From a virus: 21,279 nucleotides of DNA. Under the pieces are notes generated by a model, which worked only from the letters and a program-made list of their open reading frames with translations, ran no database searches and was not told the origin of the DNA. A program made the position numbers and the translations under genes. The stretch is from positions 1 through 21,279 of IMG/VR virus record IMGVR_UViG_3300025128_000415. One strand, given 5' to 3'. Shown here one piece after another: positions 15,366 to 21,279 of the stretch; the first letter of the stretch is position 1, and each line of letters begins with the position of its first letter.

Positions 15366-16495
15366 TGGCAACCATTACAAAAACAATTGGCACTAGCAGC
15401 CGTGATTATTCAACGATCACTTCATGGGAAGCGGATCTTGATAATTTTATGATTTATAGCATGGGAGATGATGCTATAGGGGAGTGCTATAATGATGCAA
15501 CTTTTGATGAAAAAGTAACCATTGATGGTGGTTCATCCACCATGCTTAATTCTGTAAAACTCACTGTTCCATCGTCAGAAAGACATGATGGTAAGGCTGG
15601 AACAGGCGCACGGATACAATACTCCGGATCAGAGTCGATCAGTTTCCTTATCAAGAGGAGCGATATAACTGTTGAGTGGCTGGAACTCGACCTGAGCAAC
15701 TGCGGATCTGCGGTATCGAGTGGTCTGAATTTTGGTGCGAATTCAACTCAAGAAGTTTATTTCACGAACAACCTGATCCATGACTTAAAGACACAAAGCG
15801 TCCACATTCATGGAATATATGTTTGGGGCACAGGTAGTTCATCAAACTCCCGGTATTTGATGAACAATATTATTTATAACATCGATAACTCATCGACGAC
15901 AAAAGAGGCCATGGGGATAACCGTATCATCAGGCAACTGGAATGTTTATCTCTATAACAACACGGTGTATCATGTAAAGACAACCAGTTCTGGAAAAGAT
16001 GCGTTTTGTTTCAATATTGTAGATACCGATACAATATTGAAAAATAATATTGCTGCTAGACCTGTCGCTGCTAGTGCTTCAGATGAAAAGTGTTTCGGCG
16101 GTTCGAGTTTTACAGGCTCGACTCACGACTATAATTTATCAACAGACTCGACTGCTACGGGAACCAACTCGGTAACTGGAGAAGATTATGATGATTTGTT
16201 TATTTCAACAGGAGTAGGCACTGAGGATCTTCACCTAAAGGAAGGTGCGGATGCTATAGATGCAGGCGTTGATTTAGGCACATCCCCTACCAATGTGAAT
16301 ATAGATATTGATGGACGTGATCGTGATGCTCAATCTGATACATGGGATATTGGAGCAGATCAATATGTTGCATCAGGCGGAGGCGGCGGAGGCGGTGGAG
16401 GAGATGTTCAAACAAATATAGTTAAACCTGTTGCCCTCAATCCATCAGCACTCGTTGCGCATACTATTACAGAGTATCACAAGAAACACAAATAA
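15365..16495 (+). CDS. parallel beta-helix virion protein
   Basis: 376 residues. The middle (about 90-260) has repeated strand-turn coils with Asn ladders (VYFTNNLIHDL, YLMNNIIYNI, VYLYNNTVYHV, TILKNNIAARP), diagnostic of a right-handed parallel beta-helix. Then comes a motif seen at the end of such domains, IDIDGRDRDAQSDTWDIGADQY (about 313-334). Ten glycines (338-347) form a flexible linker to a 29-residue tail with two lysine-rich ends. Such helices appear in tailspikes, decoration proteins and secreted polysaccharide-binding proteins. Placed between portal and MuF, a capsid-surface or spike role is likely. The middle looks slightly richer in G+C than its neighbours, so it may have been acquired. 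Confidence 0.72.
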   Translation: MATITKTIGTSSRDYSTITSWEADLDNFMIYSMGDDAIGECYNDATFDEKVTIDGGSSTMLNSVKLTVPSSERHDGKAGTGARIQYSGSESISFLIKRSDITVEWLELDLSNCGSAVSSGLNFGANSTQEVYFTNNLIHDLKTQSVHIHGIYVWGTGSSSNSRYLMNNIIYNIDNSSTTKEAMGITVSSGNWNVYLYNNTVYHVKTTSSGKDAFCFNIVDTDTILKNNIAARPVAASASDEKCFGGSSFTGSTHDYNLSTDSTATGTNSVTGEDYDDLFISTGVGTEDLHLKEGADAIDAGVDLGTSPTNVNIDIDGRDRDAQSDTWDIGADQYVASGGGGGGGGGDVQTNIVKPVALNPSALVAHTITEYHKKHK

Positions 16496-16513
16496 TAGGA
16501 AAGGAATTTTTTC

Positions 16514-16825
16514 ATGGCTGATTCTTTAACACAAGTTTTAACTGCTGCTACTTCTGGAAGTTCAGCGACAATTCAATGGTACGGAGGGACTGGACAGCTT
16601 GGCGTAACAGGAACATGGGGACATGATTCTTTATCCGTCAACTTAGAATGGTCCCCAGATGATGGCACAACATGGATTGCTGTTGGAGGCGATGCTTCTT
16701 TTAGTGCTGCTGGGGTTGTTTCGTTTACCCTTGGCAGTTGCGATATAAGAGTGACATTGGATAATCCGCACGCATCAACTTCCATCAACGCATGGATTAC
16801 AAAAACTACAGGACAGTGGACTTAA
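16514..16825 (+). CDS. small beta-rich virion protein
   Basis: 103 residues, AGGAAAGGA upstream. Mostly short strands with Gly, Ser and Thr, a WSPDDGTTWIAVGG turn and ITKTTGQWT at the end; no Cys pairs for metal. This pattern fits a small head-decoration or stabilising protein, and the position in the head cluster agrees. Exact family unknown. Confidence 0.6.
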   Translation: MADSLTQVLTAATSGSSATIQWYGGTGQLGVTGTWGHDSLSVNLEWSPDDGTTWIAVGGDASFSAAGVVSFTLGSCDIRVTLDNPHASTSINAWITKTTGQWT

Positions 16826-16828
16826 TTT

Positions 16829-16966
16829 ATGCGATAATTGGAGCACCCTATGGCTTTATCGAACCCCTCAAAATTTTATTGTCCTTACTGTAGAGACCAG
16901 CAGGAAGTACATAGGGGGATCTGTAACACATGTGGAAAGTTAATAGGGTGCTCCATCATATCGCAT
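16829..16966 (+). promoter_or_regulatory. long-range hairpin hiding a ribosome binding site
   Basis: The arm at 16829-16851 (starts ATGCGATA, ends TGGAGCACCCTAT) is the reverse complement of 16943-16966 apart from a 2/3-base bulge: 13 continuous bp plus 8 bp, with a 91-base loop. The left arm contains GGAG (16840-16843) and the first two bases of the ATG at 16850. In the mRNA this stem would block translation of the zinc-ribbon gene. The right arm is inside that gene, so the RNA could only be freed by translation or a factor. Not a terminator: no T run. Confidence 0.7.
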
Positions 16967-17209
16967 GATGAGGCTGGAACTTATTACGGCTGTCAAGATA
17001 ATCATAAATTAATCGAACAGCTGCAGAAAGTAACAAGGATCAAAGATTCTTTGATCATATCTATGTATTCAATATTGATGTATAAAACTAAACATGGACC
17101 GCCTCACGACAATCTTATAAAAGAATCATTGCGAGATATTAAGCAGATTGCTAGGAATAGCCTTAGGGAATTTGGAATAGATGAAGAAACACCGCCACGG
17201 TCCGAATAG
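16850..17209 (+). CDS. zinc-ribbon protein
   Basis: 119 residues from ATG 16850; a TTG at 16838 is in frame but inside the hairpin arm. Residues about 7-30 hold CPYC and CNTCG, a compact zinc-ribbon. The rest is a helical segment (LIEQLQKVTRIKDSLIISMYSILMY) with a basic end. No family recognised. The MuF gene begins 29 bases before its stop, so the two are coupled. Its start is locked by the hairpin at 16829-16966, which suggests low or controlled production. Confidence 0.65.
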   Translation: MALSNPSKFYCPYCRDQQEVHRGICNTCGKLIGCSIISHDEAGTYYGCQDNHKLIEQLQKVTRIKDSLIISMYSILMYKTKHGPPHDNLIKESLRDIKQIARNSLREFGIDEETPPRSE

Positions 17210-18980
17210 GTTGGTCTATAACGCAAATCCATTAAAGGTGGATCCTACAAGGACTACTGCACTTCGCAATTCTCTTATTAGGCAGATGCAGAAAAGATTA
17301 CTGCAATTAAGGCGTGCGATAAAGCACATTGTTGTGGATTTAGATGTTTTTGGATTAATAAGACAAAATCCATTTGCTGCCAATGAGAGATTCTTTTTTG
17401 AATCTTATGGGATAAAAACTCCTAGGCCGTCTGAGATTGAGAGCATTCTAGGAATAGGGTATAACCCAAATGTTGTTGCTGATGTTGGAGGTATAGTAGC
17501 TGCTCAGACTGCATCGGCTCAACTTACAGCCTACCGCTCTTGGTTATTACAGCAGGTAGAGGCTGGGATTCTTCAAGTACCCTCAGAATTTGCGGGAAAA
17601 CCTTGGTTGTCTCCTTACATTGAATCATCCTATAAACAAGCAGCTGTAAGAACTTGGGCAGATATTCACGGTGCTGCTGGAGCCGCCAGTGCAATGGGGG
17701 TGTCTCAATCTGCTTTTCTTCAGAGTGCATTTGCTAGACCATTTGCGCAGAATCAGATGCAACTGTTAGCTACTCGTGCATTCCAACAACTGCAAGGTGT
17801 TACGGCTGCAATGGAGCAGCAGATGTCCAGAATACTTGCAGATGGATTGGCACATGGACGACACCCGAGAGCAATAGCACGTGAACTAAATAAGGTTGTA
17901 TCAGGACTAGGTCGTAACAGAGCAAACACAATAGCACGAACAGAGATTATTCATTCCTATGCTGAAGGGACATTAGACACTTTTGAGCTTGCTGGCATGG
18001 AAGAAGTTACCATCATGGCTGAATGGCTTACAGCAGGAGACGATAGGGTATGCGACATTTGTGCTTCCCTTGAGGGGAAAGTTTATAAGGTGGAAGAAGC
18101 ACGAGGCATGCTGCCTAGGCATCCTAATTGTAGGTGTGCTTGGATACCCTATGATCCTATGTTTGATAAACATGGGAAGCCAGGCGGCACGACAAGAAAA
18201 CAAGAAATTCAGCCTGAGGCATCAACGCCTAGGGATGTGCAGTTGGAGAAGCAACGTCAATTGGTTATGGAGAAGGGAAAGAAGGATCAAGCGGAGCACA
18301 TGGTGCTTATGGATAAAGATGGGAAGGTGATTGCGAAGAATTCGGGGGATCCTCTTGGGGGATCTGTGGACATACCAAATCACCCAGCACTAGCAGATAA
18401 ACAAGCTGATCTGATTGCTATACATAATCACCCCGATAACACAAGACTGAGTCCACAGGATTTCAAAATGTTTGATACCCATCGAGGCATCAAACAAATA
18501 GACGCTATTACCCATGAAGGTGTGACTAACAGTGCTAGTATTATCGGAGATCCTCGCGATGTTTCAAAGTTTATCGACAAACGTATGGCAGAAATCAATG
18601 GAGAGATTGCCGATGAGGTTATTAAATTGGGAGGGAATATCACGAATGCGCAACGTGAAGCACTGCTCAGGAAAAAACATAGACTTTTGGAAGAAATTGC
18701 CGATGAATTAGAAAAGAAAGGATTGGTGAAACTTCAAGCCATAAAACCTAAGCCAAAACCTAAACCAAAACCTAAGTCAAAGCTCAAGGTACCAAGTCGA
18801 ATGACTAATCAAGTTGAAGTCAGGAAAAGATTAAACCGACTGCAAGCCGAAAGGAACTTAATGAAGTCAAAAGGGATGAATGTCGATAAGATTAGTGCCG
18901 AAATTGAAACTCTGCAAAATACTCTTGACCGATTGATTAAAAAACGCAGATCAAAGAATCGTCTGGGATTCAAAATCTAA
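17181..18980 (+). CDS. MuF-type head morphogenesis protein fused to a JAMM-like domain
   Basis: 599 residues. The SPP1 gp7/Mu gpF domain is at about 190-325: a helical stretch, GRHPRAIARELNKVV, ARTEIIHSYAEG (253-263), then WLTAGDDRVCDICASLEG and PRHPNCRC, a Cys/His set common in this family. Residues 365-460 carry a JAMM/MPN-like signature, HNHP (415-418), S424 and D427, with E372 as a possible catalytic Glu; the loop between the second His and Ser is one residue shorter than the usual seven. A KPKPKPKPKPKSK linker (523-535) leads to a helical coiled-coil end. MuF proteins enter the virion beside the portal, and C-terminal enzymatic or toxin domains are known, so this could be an injected or maturation protease. 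Protease activity is unproven. Confidence 0.8.
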   Translation: MKKHRHGPNRLVYNANPLKVDPTRTTALRNSLIRQMQKRLLQLRRAIKHIVVDLDVFGLIRQNPFAANERFFFESYGIKTPRPSEIESILGIGYNPNVVADVGGIVAAQTASAQLTAYRSWLLQQVEAGILQVPSEFAGKPWLSPYIESSYKQAAVRTWADIHGAAGAASAMGVSQSAFLQSAFARPFAQNQMQLLATRAFQQLQGVTAAMEQQMSRILADGLAHGRHPRAIARELNKVVSGLGRNRANTIARTEIIHSYAEGTLDTFELAGMEEVTIMAEWLTAGDDRVCDICASLEGKVYKVEEARGMLPRHPNCRCAWIPYDPMFDKHGKPGGTTRKQEIQPEASTPRDVQLEKQRQLVMEKGKKDQAEHMVLMDKDGKVIAKNSGDPLGGSVDIPNHPALADKQADLIAIHNHPDNTRLSPQDFKMFDTHRGIKQIDAITHEGVTNSASIIGDPRDVSKFIDKRMAEINGEIADEVIKLGGNITNAQREALLRKKHRLLEEIADELEKKGLVKLQAIKPKPKPKPKPKSKLKVPSRMTNQVEVRKRLNRLQAERNLMKSKGMNVDKISAEIETLQNTLDRLIKKRRSKNRLGFKI

Positions 18981-19028
18981 TAGCAAGCTGTTGCTGGTTC
19001 TATATTAATTCAAGAATAGGAATAGAAG

Positions 19029-19133
19029 ATGAAACAAAAGCAATTTGATTTTATGAAAGAAGAATGTTCCAAATGTAAATGCGGAAAAGATTGTCCTTGT
19101 TCTAGAACGAATAAGAAGTCAAAAGATGAGTAA
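19029..19133 (+). CDS. small Cys-rich, metallothionein-like protein
   Basis: 34 residues, AGGA upstream of the ATG. It contains five Cys in the pattern CxxCxCxxxCxC (residues 13-24: CSKCKCGKDCPC) with lysines on both sides. Such spacing can bind zinc or copper, as in small bacterial metallothioneins, though these are usually longer. Last gene of the late operon, directly before the terminator region. Its size invites doubt, but the ribosome binding site and Cys pattern support it. Confidence 0.5.
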   Translation: MKQKQFDFMKEECSKCKCGKDCPCSRTNKKSKDE

Positions 19134-19139
19134 ATATAA

Positions 19140-19229
19140 AACCCATGACGGCTAGGGGTTCTCTGTCATGGGTTCGTACCAGTTATGGTGGGAGCAGAAA
19201 TGCGAGGGTGGGTACTGGTACGTTTTATT
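19140..19229. terminator. double-hairpin bidirectional terminator
   Basis: Two adjacent perfect stems between converging genes. Hairpin A: AACCCATGAC (19140-19149) with GTCATGGGTT (19165-19174), loop 15. On the minus strand it is followed by TTATATTTA, so it stops leftward transcripts. Hairpin B: CGTACCAGT (19175-19183) with ACTGGTACG (19214-19222), loop 30, followed on the plus strand by TTTTATT, stopping the late operon. The T tract of B overlaps the stop of the minus gene. Confidence 0.8.
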
Positions 19230-19752
19230 CACCAATAATAACTACTTGATAGGAACAAGCTGTATCTGAACTTGTATTTGCTATCTTTAGCACATCACCT
19301 GTTCCAGCAGTTACAGCATATCCTGCGGCTGTTGGATTCCACACACAGAATACTCCGCCGGAAGCAACTTTCACTTTATCGGTAGCTGATCCCAAGAAAG
19401 AAGAAAATGCATTTGTTCCTGCTCCTATTTCTAGGACGGTATTCGCACTGCTCTCATCTAGGTTGGCTACAAATAATCCTCTGACTATCGTGAATGTCAG
19501 AGTATCGCCAAAGGCGTCTGTAATACTTCCGGAAAGGTCTAGGCTCTCATCGGAAGAAGCGGATAAGGATCGAATATCGTGCCATACCGTGCTTGCAACA
19601 TCTCTGGCACCTGTTCCGTTTGTCAGTTCATCTATAACTTGAAATGTATTATTGTCTTTAATGGATGGAGCATCTGTAACAGAGCTGTCAGGAGTGTTAA
19701 TGTATTCCCAAATTGCTCTGAAATTAAACTCTGCTGTGAATGTTTTCGTCAT
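19225..19752 (-). CDS. virion decoration-like protein on a solo transcript
   Basis: 175 residues, GAGGTG upstream. The C-terminal half reads as a family I associate with phage head or tail decoration: SITDAFGDTLTFTIVRGLFVANL, ASGGVFCVWNPTAAGYAVTAGTGDVLKIAN, with strand-turn alternation and no enzymatic motif. It has its own promoter (TATAAT at 19788-19793) and is closed by the double hairpin at 19140-19222. So a structural gene is transcribed alone, opposite to the late operon, as in a moron-like unit. Exact place in the virion unknown. Confidence 0.65.
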   Translation of the reverse strand: MTKTFTAEFNFRAIWEYINTPDSSVTDAPSIKDNNTFQVIDELTNGTGARDVASTVWHDIRSLSASSDESLDLSGSITDAFGDTLTFTIVRGLFVANLDESSANTVLEIGAGTNAFSSFLGSATDKVKVASGGVFCVWNPTAAGYAVTAGTGDVLKIANTSSDTACSYQVVIIGE

Positions 19753-19787
19753 TCTTATTTCACCTCAATAATTATTAGGATGATTTA

Positions 19788-19816
19788 ATTATAGACTGTT
19801 TACATATTTATCGGAA
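19788..19816 (-). promoter_or_regulatory. promoter of the solo decoration-like gene
   Basis: Minus strand: perfect -10 TATAAT (19788-19793), 17-base spacer and a weak -35 TTCCGA (19811-19816). GAGGTG precedes the start codon at 19752. Lies in the only gap between this gene and the next one. Confidence 0.6.
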
Positions 19817-19818
19817 TC

Positions 19819-20055
19819 CTATTTGGCTTTCATTGGAAACTTTTTCCTCCAAGTTTCTGTAAAGAACCATGTTGGCATTTTATCTCTTGGTTGCTGGAAG
19901 GACATTGTATCAGCTACGGCAAAAGCTCCGTGCCAGATGATGGGGTTCTTGCCTTCAAGGAATAGCTGATTTCCTTTTTCTATGGCATCATTAATATCTT
20001 CAAAAAGTTCAGTGACAATGTGACAGTAGTCGATTTTATATTGAAGTTCAAACAT
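19819..20055 (-). CDS. early hypothetical protein
   Basis: 78 residues (MFELQYKIDYCHIVTEL...), mixed alpha/beta with an aromatic end (TWFFTETWRKKF). The start follows the shared leader ending in AAATCAAATG, as do the next three genes. Last gene of the leftward unit from promoter copy 3. No family recognised. Confidence 0.6.
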   Translation of the reverse strand: MFELQYKIDYCHIVTELFEDINDAIEKGNQLFLEGKNPIIWHGAFAVADTMSFQQPRDKMPTWFFTETWRKKFPMKAK

Positions 20056-20093
20056 TTGATTTCTGCTTTCGTGTTTGATTTTTAGTTTGAGAA

Positions 20094-20432
20094 TTATTTT
20101 TCTTCTAATAGTGAGGCTTCAAAATCCTTTATGAACTGGGAGTTCGGGTCTGTTCTTTTTAGGAAATCGAGTATTTGATCATTGCTCATTGTGCTTCGGC
20201 TTCTTACCTGTCTTTTGGAAAGGTCGCCACAAGCGGCACACACCCAAAAATTTTCAACTTCACTATCTTTCACTTCCTGCCAGAAGCCCAAGTGACGCAA
20301 TTCTTCACGGTCCGATTTGAAGAATTCGTTGCATCCACAAACTTCACAACGGTTTTTATTTCGTTTATGGTGCTTGTTACCTTCTGTACAAAGTACGCAA
20401 GGATCAACTGTTTTTCTTTCTTTGTTTGACAT
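20094..20432 (-). CDS. early Cys-rich zinc-binding protein
   Basis: 112 residues with Cys at 12, 15, 29, 32, 34, 65 and 68: CVLC, CEVCGC and CAACG, so two or three zinc knuckles. A basic cluster HHKRNKNR lies between. No specific family recognised; likely a small nucleic-acid or protein-binding early factor. Shares the AAATCAAATG leader. Confidence 0.6.
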   Translation of the reverse strand: MSNKERKTVDPCVLCTEGNKHHKRNKNRCEVCGCNEFFKSDREELRHLGFWQEVKDSEVENFWVCAACGDLSKRQVRSRSTMSNDQILDFLKRTDPNSQFIKDFEASLLEEK

Positions 20433-20453
20433 TTGATTTTCCTTTCTAATGTT

Positions 20454-20711
20454 TTATGACCAATGTTTTGAGTTCTTAAAATGATCGAGATTCAAATTGA
20501 ATTTTTGCATTTTGAGAATCAGGTTTTCGGCATCATCATAAGCCTGATCAACTTCAGGATTGATTCTGTCGATTTGTTTGAAATTGAAAATGTGATTGTG
20601 ATGGAATTCATATTCCCAGTCAATATGAGCAATAATGGAAATTCCGGTTGCTCTTGTGGAATCGACTGGATGGTTGTAGATGTTTTCGGTTGTGAATTGA
20701 ATGTTTGTCAT
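20454..20711 (-). CDS. early hypothetical protein
   Basis: 85 residues, His/Asn-rich (YEFHHNHIFNFKQ), then an amphipathic helix with Leu/Met (AENLILKMQKFNLNLDHF). Shares the AAATCAAATG leader. No family recognised. Confidence 0.58.
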   Translation of the reverse strand: MTNIQFTTENIYNHPVDSTRATGISIIAHIDWEYEFHHNHIFNFKQIDRINPEVDQAYDDAENLILKMQKFNLNLDHFKNSKHWS

Positions 20712-20780
20712 TTGATTTTGCTTTCGTTTTTGAGTGTTTGAAAAAGAGCAGTTTCAGGACTTGCTCAGGTCAAAGGGTTG

Positions 20781-21023
20781 TTAGTTGGTGACACAAAGTC
20801 CGTTGTGAACAAACCATGCTGGTTTAGGAAGGCCGTTTTCTCGCCATGTGTCCCAGATGTTGATAATGACGCAGAAGAATCGGCCTTCATTGTTTACTGC
20901 TACGATGTAGCGGATGAACTTTGATTTTTCCCCAAGAGGTTCAATAACCTTCTCCAACTTTGCGATTGCTCTGCCTTGGGACTTGTAAGTGTTATAACTG
21001 TTGTTTCCGAATACGTTTGTCAT
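20781..21023 (-). CDS. early hypothetical protein, first of its operon
   Basis: 80 residues (MTNVFGNNSYNTYKSQG...), beta-strand rich (FIRYIVAVNNEGRFFCVIINIW) with an aromatic end. AAAGGATCAAATCAA precedes the start, the full leader of the three promoter modules. No family recognised. Confidence 0.62.
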   Translation of the reverse strand: MTNVFGNNSYNTYKSQGRAIAKLEKVIEPLGEKSKFIRYIVAVNNEGRFFCVIINIWDTWRENGLPKPAWFVHNGLCVTN

Positions 21024-21183
21024 TTGATTTGATCCTTTAAGTTTGAATTAACTTTGATGCTTTAAGCATATCAAATAAATCGTCAATAAACAGTTCTAAA
21101 TCTTCATTTTTTAGAAATAATAAGAAGATAATTAGAAAACACTATTTTTATAGTGTAAAACCTAACAACTTTTTTGAAGATTA
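21021..21183 (-). promoter_or_regulatory. early promoter module, copy 3
   Basis: About 163 bases nearly identical to 110-270. Minus strand: extended -10 (TGA then TATGCT; hexamer 21065-21070), palindrome ATGCTTTAAGCAT (21057-21069), AAAGGA leader. Upstream is the ACACTAT-TTTT-ATAGTGT inverted repeat (21139-21156) and GGTTTTACACTAT on the minus strand (21162-21150). The similarity to copy 1 ends at exactly GAAGATTA; then the second word array begins. Confidence 0.7.
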
Positions 21184-21189
21184 GGGATT

Positions 21190-21252
21190 TCAATTGAACG
21201 TCATGTTCTTCAATTGAACGTCATGTCTTCAATGTTCTTCAATGAACGTCAA
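21190..21252 (-). repeat. second word-grammar array (short, opposite strand)
   Basis: On the minus strand this reads ACG TTC ATTG, AAG AAC ATTG, AAG AC ATG, ACG TTC AATTG, AAG AAC ATG, ACG TTC AATTG: the same grammar as 10346-11346 with the extra core AATTG. About six units. It lies upstream of promoter copy 3. The last ~27 bases of the window are only loosely related, so the right border is unclear. Confidence 0.8.
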
Positions 21253-21279
21253 ATTGGCAGAGACAAATTTGTATGAATT

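Noticed and set aside
18981-19028. AGCAA-TTGCT hairpin after the MuF gene as a terminator
   Set aside because: Five weak base pairs, no T run, and a gene with a good ribosome binding site follows at once.

Overview
The window is a piece of a tailed double-stranded DNA bacteriophage (or prophage) genome. It is AT-rich, uses the standard genetic code and has bacterial AGGAG-type ribosome binding sites. Phage hallmarks are the terminase small and large subunits, a DUF1073-type portal, a MuF-type head morphogenesis protein and a replication block with primase, DnaB-like helicase and initiator. The host cannot be named from sequence alone; nothing here (tRNA, integrase, host gene) points to one.

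Layout. (1) Positions 1-5732 are on the minus strand: the start of a partial early gene, then a replication operon read leftwards from a promoter at about 5731. Its order is sigma-like factor, SNF2 helicase, a 52-residue ribbon-helix-helix protein, primase, winged-helix initiator, DnaB-like helicase. (2) Positions 5773-6792, minus strand: a two-gene unit (55-residue protein, DUF932 protein) ending in a clear terminator. (3) 6900-19133, plus strand: the late operon. It runs terminase small subunit, Lar-like zinc protein, small basic protein, DUF3310 protein, small protein, terminase large subunit, then a ~1 kb word-repeat array, then small protein, metallophosphoesterase, two small proteins, portal, conserved head-region protein, beta-helix protein, small beta protein, zinc-ribbon protein, MuF-JAMM protein and a small Cys-rich protein. 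It ends at a double-hairpin bidirectional terminator. (4) 19225-21023, minus strand: a solo virion-like gene with its own promoter and terminator, then four small early genes. (5) 21024-21279: a third copy of the early promoter module and a second, short word-repeat array.

Regulation. A ~160 bp promoter module occurs three times (about 110-270, 6790-6937, 21021-21183). Each has an extended -10 reading leftwards and an overlapping 13-bp palindrome, and each directly precedes a small early gene. In the middle copy the same half-sites and a shared GGTTTTACACTAT element face right, where they would drive the late operon, so one regulator could set the early/late switch. The sigma-like factor in the replication operon is a candidate late activator.

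The most unusual part is the array at 10346-11346. Nearly all of it parses as a three-slot grammar, with a 3-nt linker, then TTC, TAC or AAC, then ATG, ATTG, ATTTG or AAATG, repeated about 100 times in one orientation. It fills the whole gap between terminase and the next gene, even supplying the stop codon of one and the start region of the other. A short array of the same grammar lies on the other strand at 21190-21250. No protein, CRISPR or ordinary minisatellite explanation fits. A second notable signal is a ~21-bp inverted repeat that would hide the ribosome binding site and start codon of the zinc-ribbon gene at 16850.
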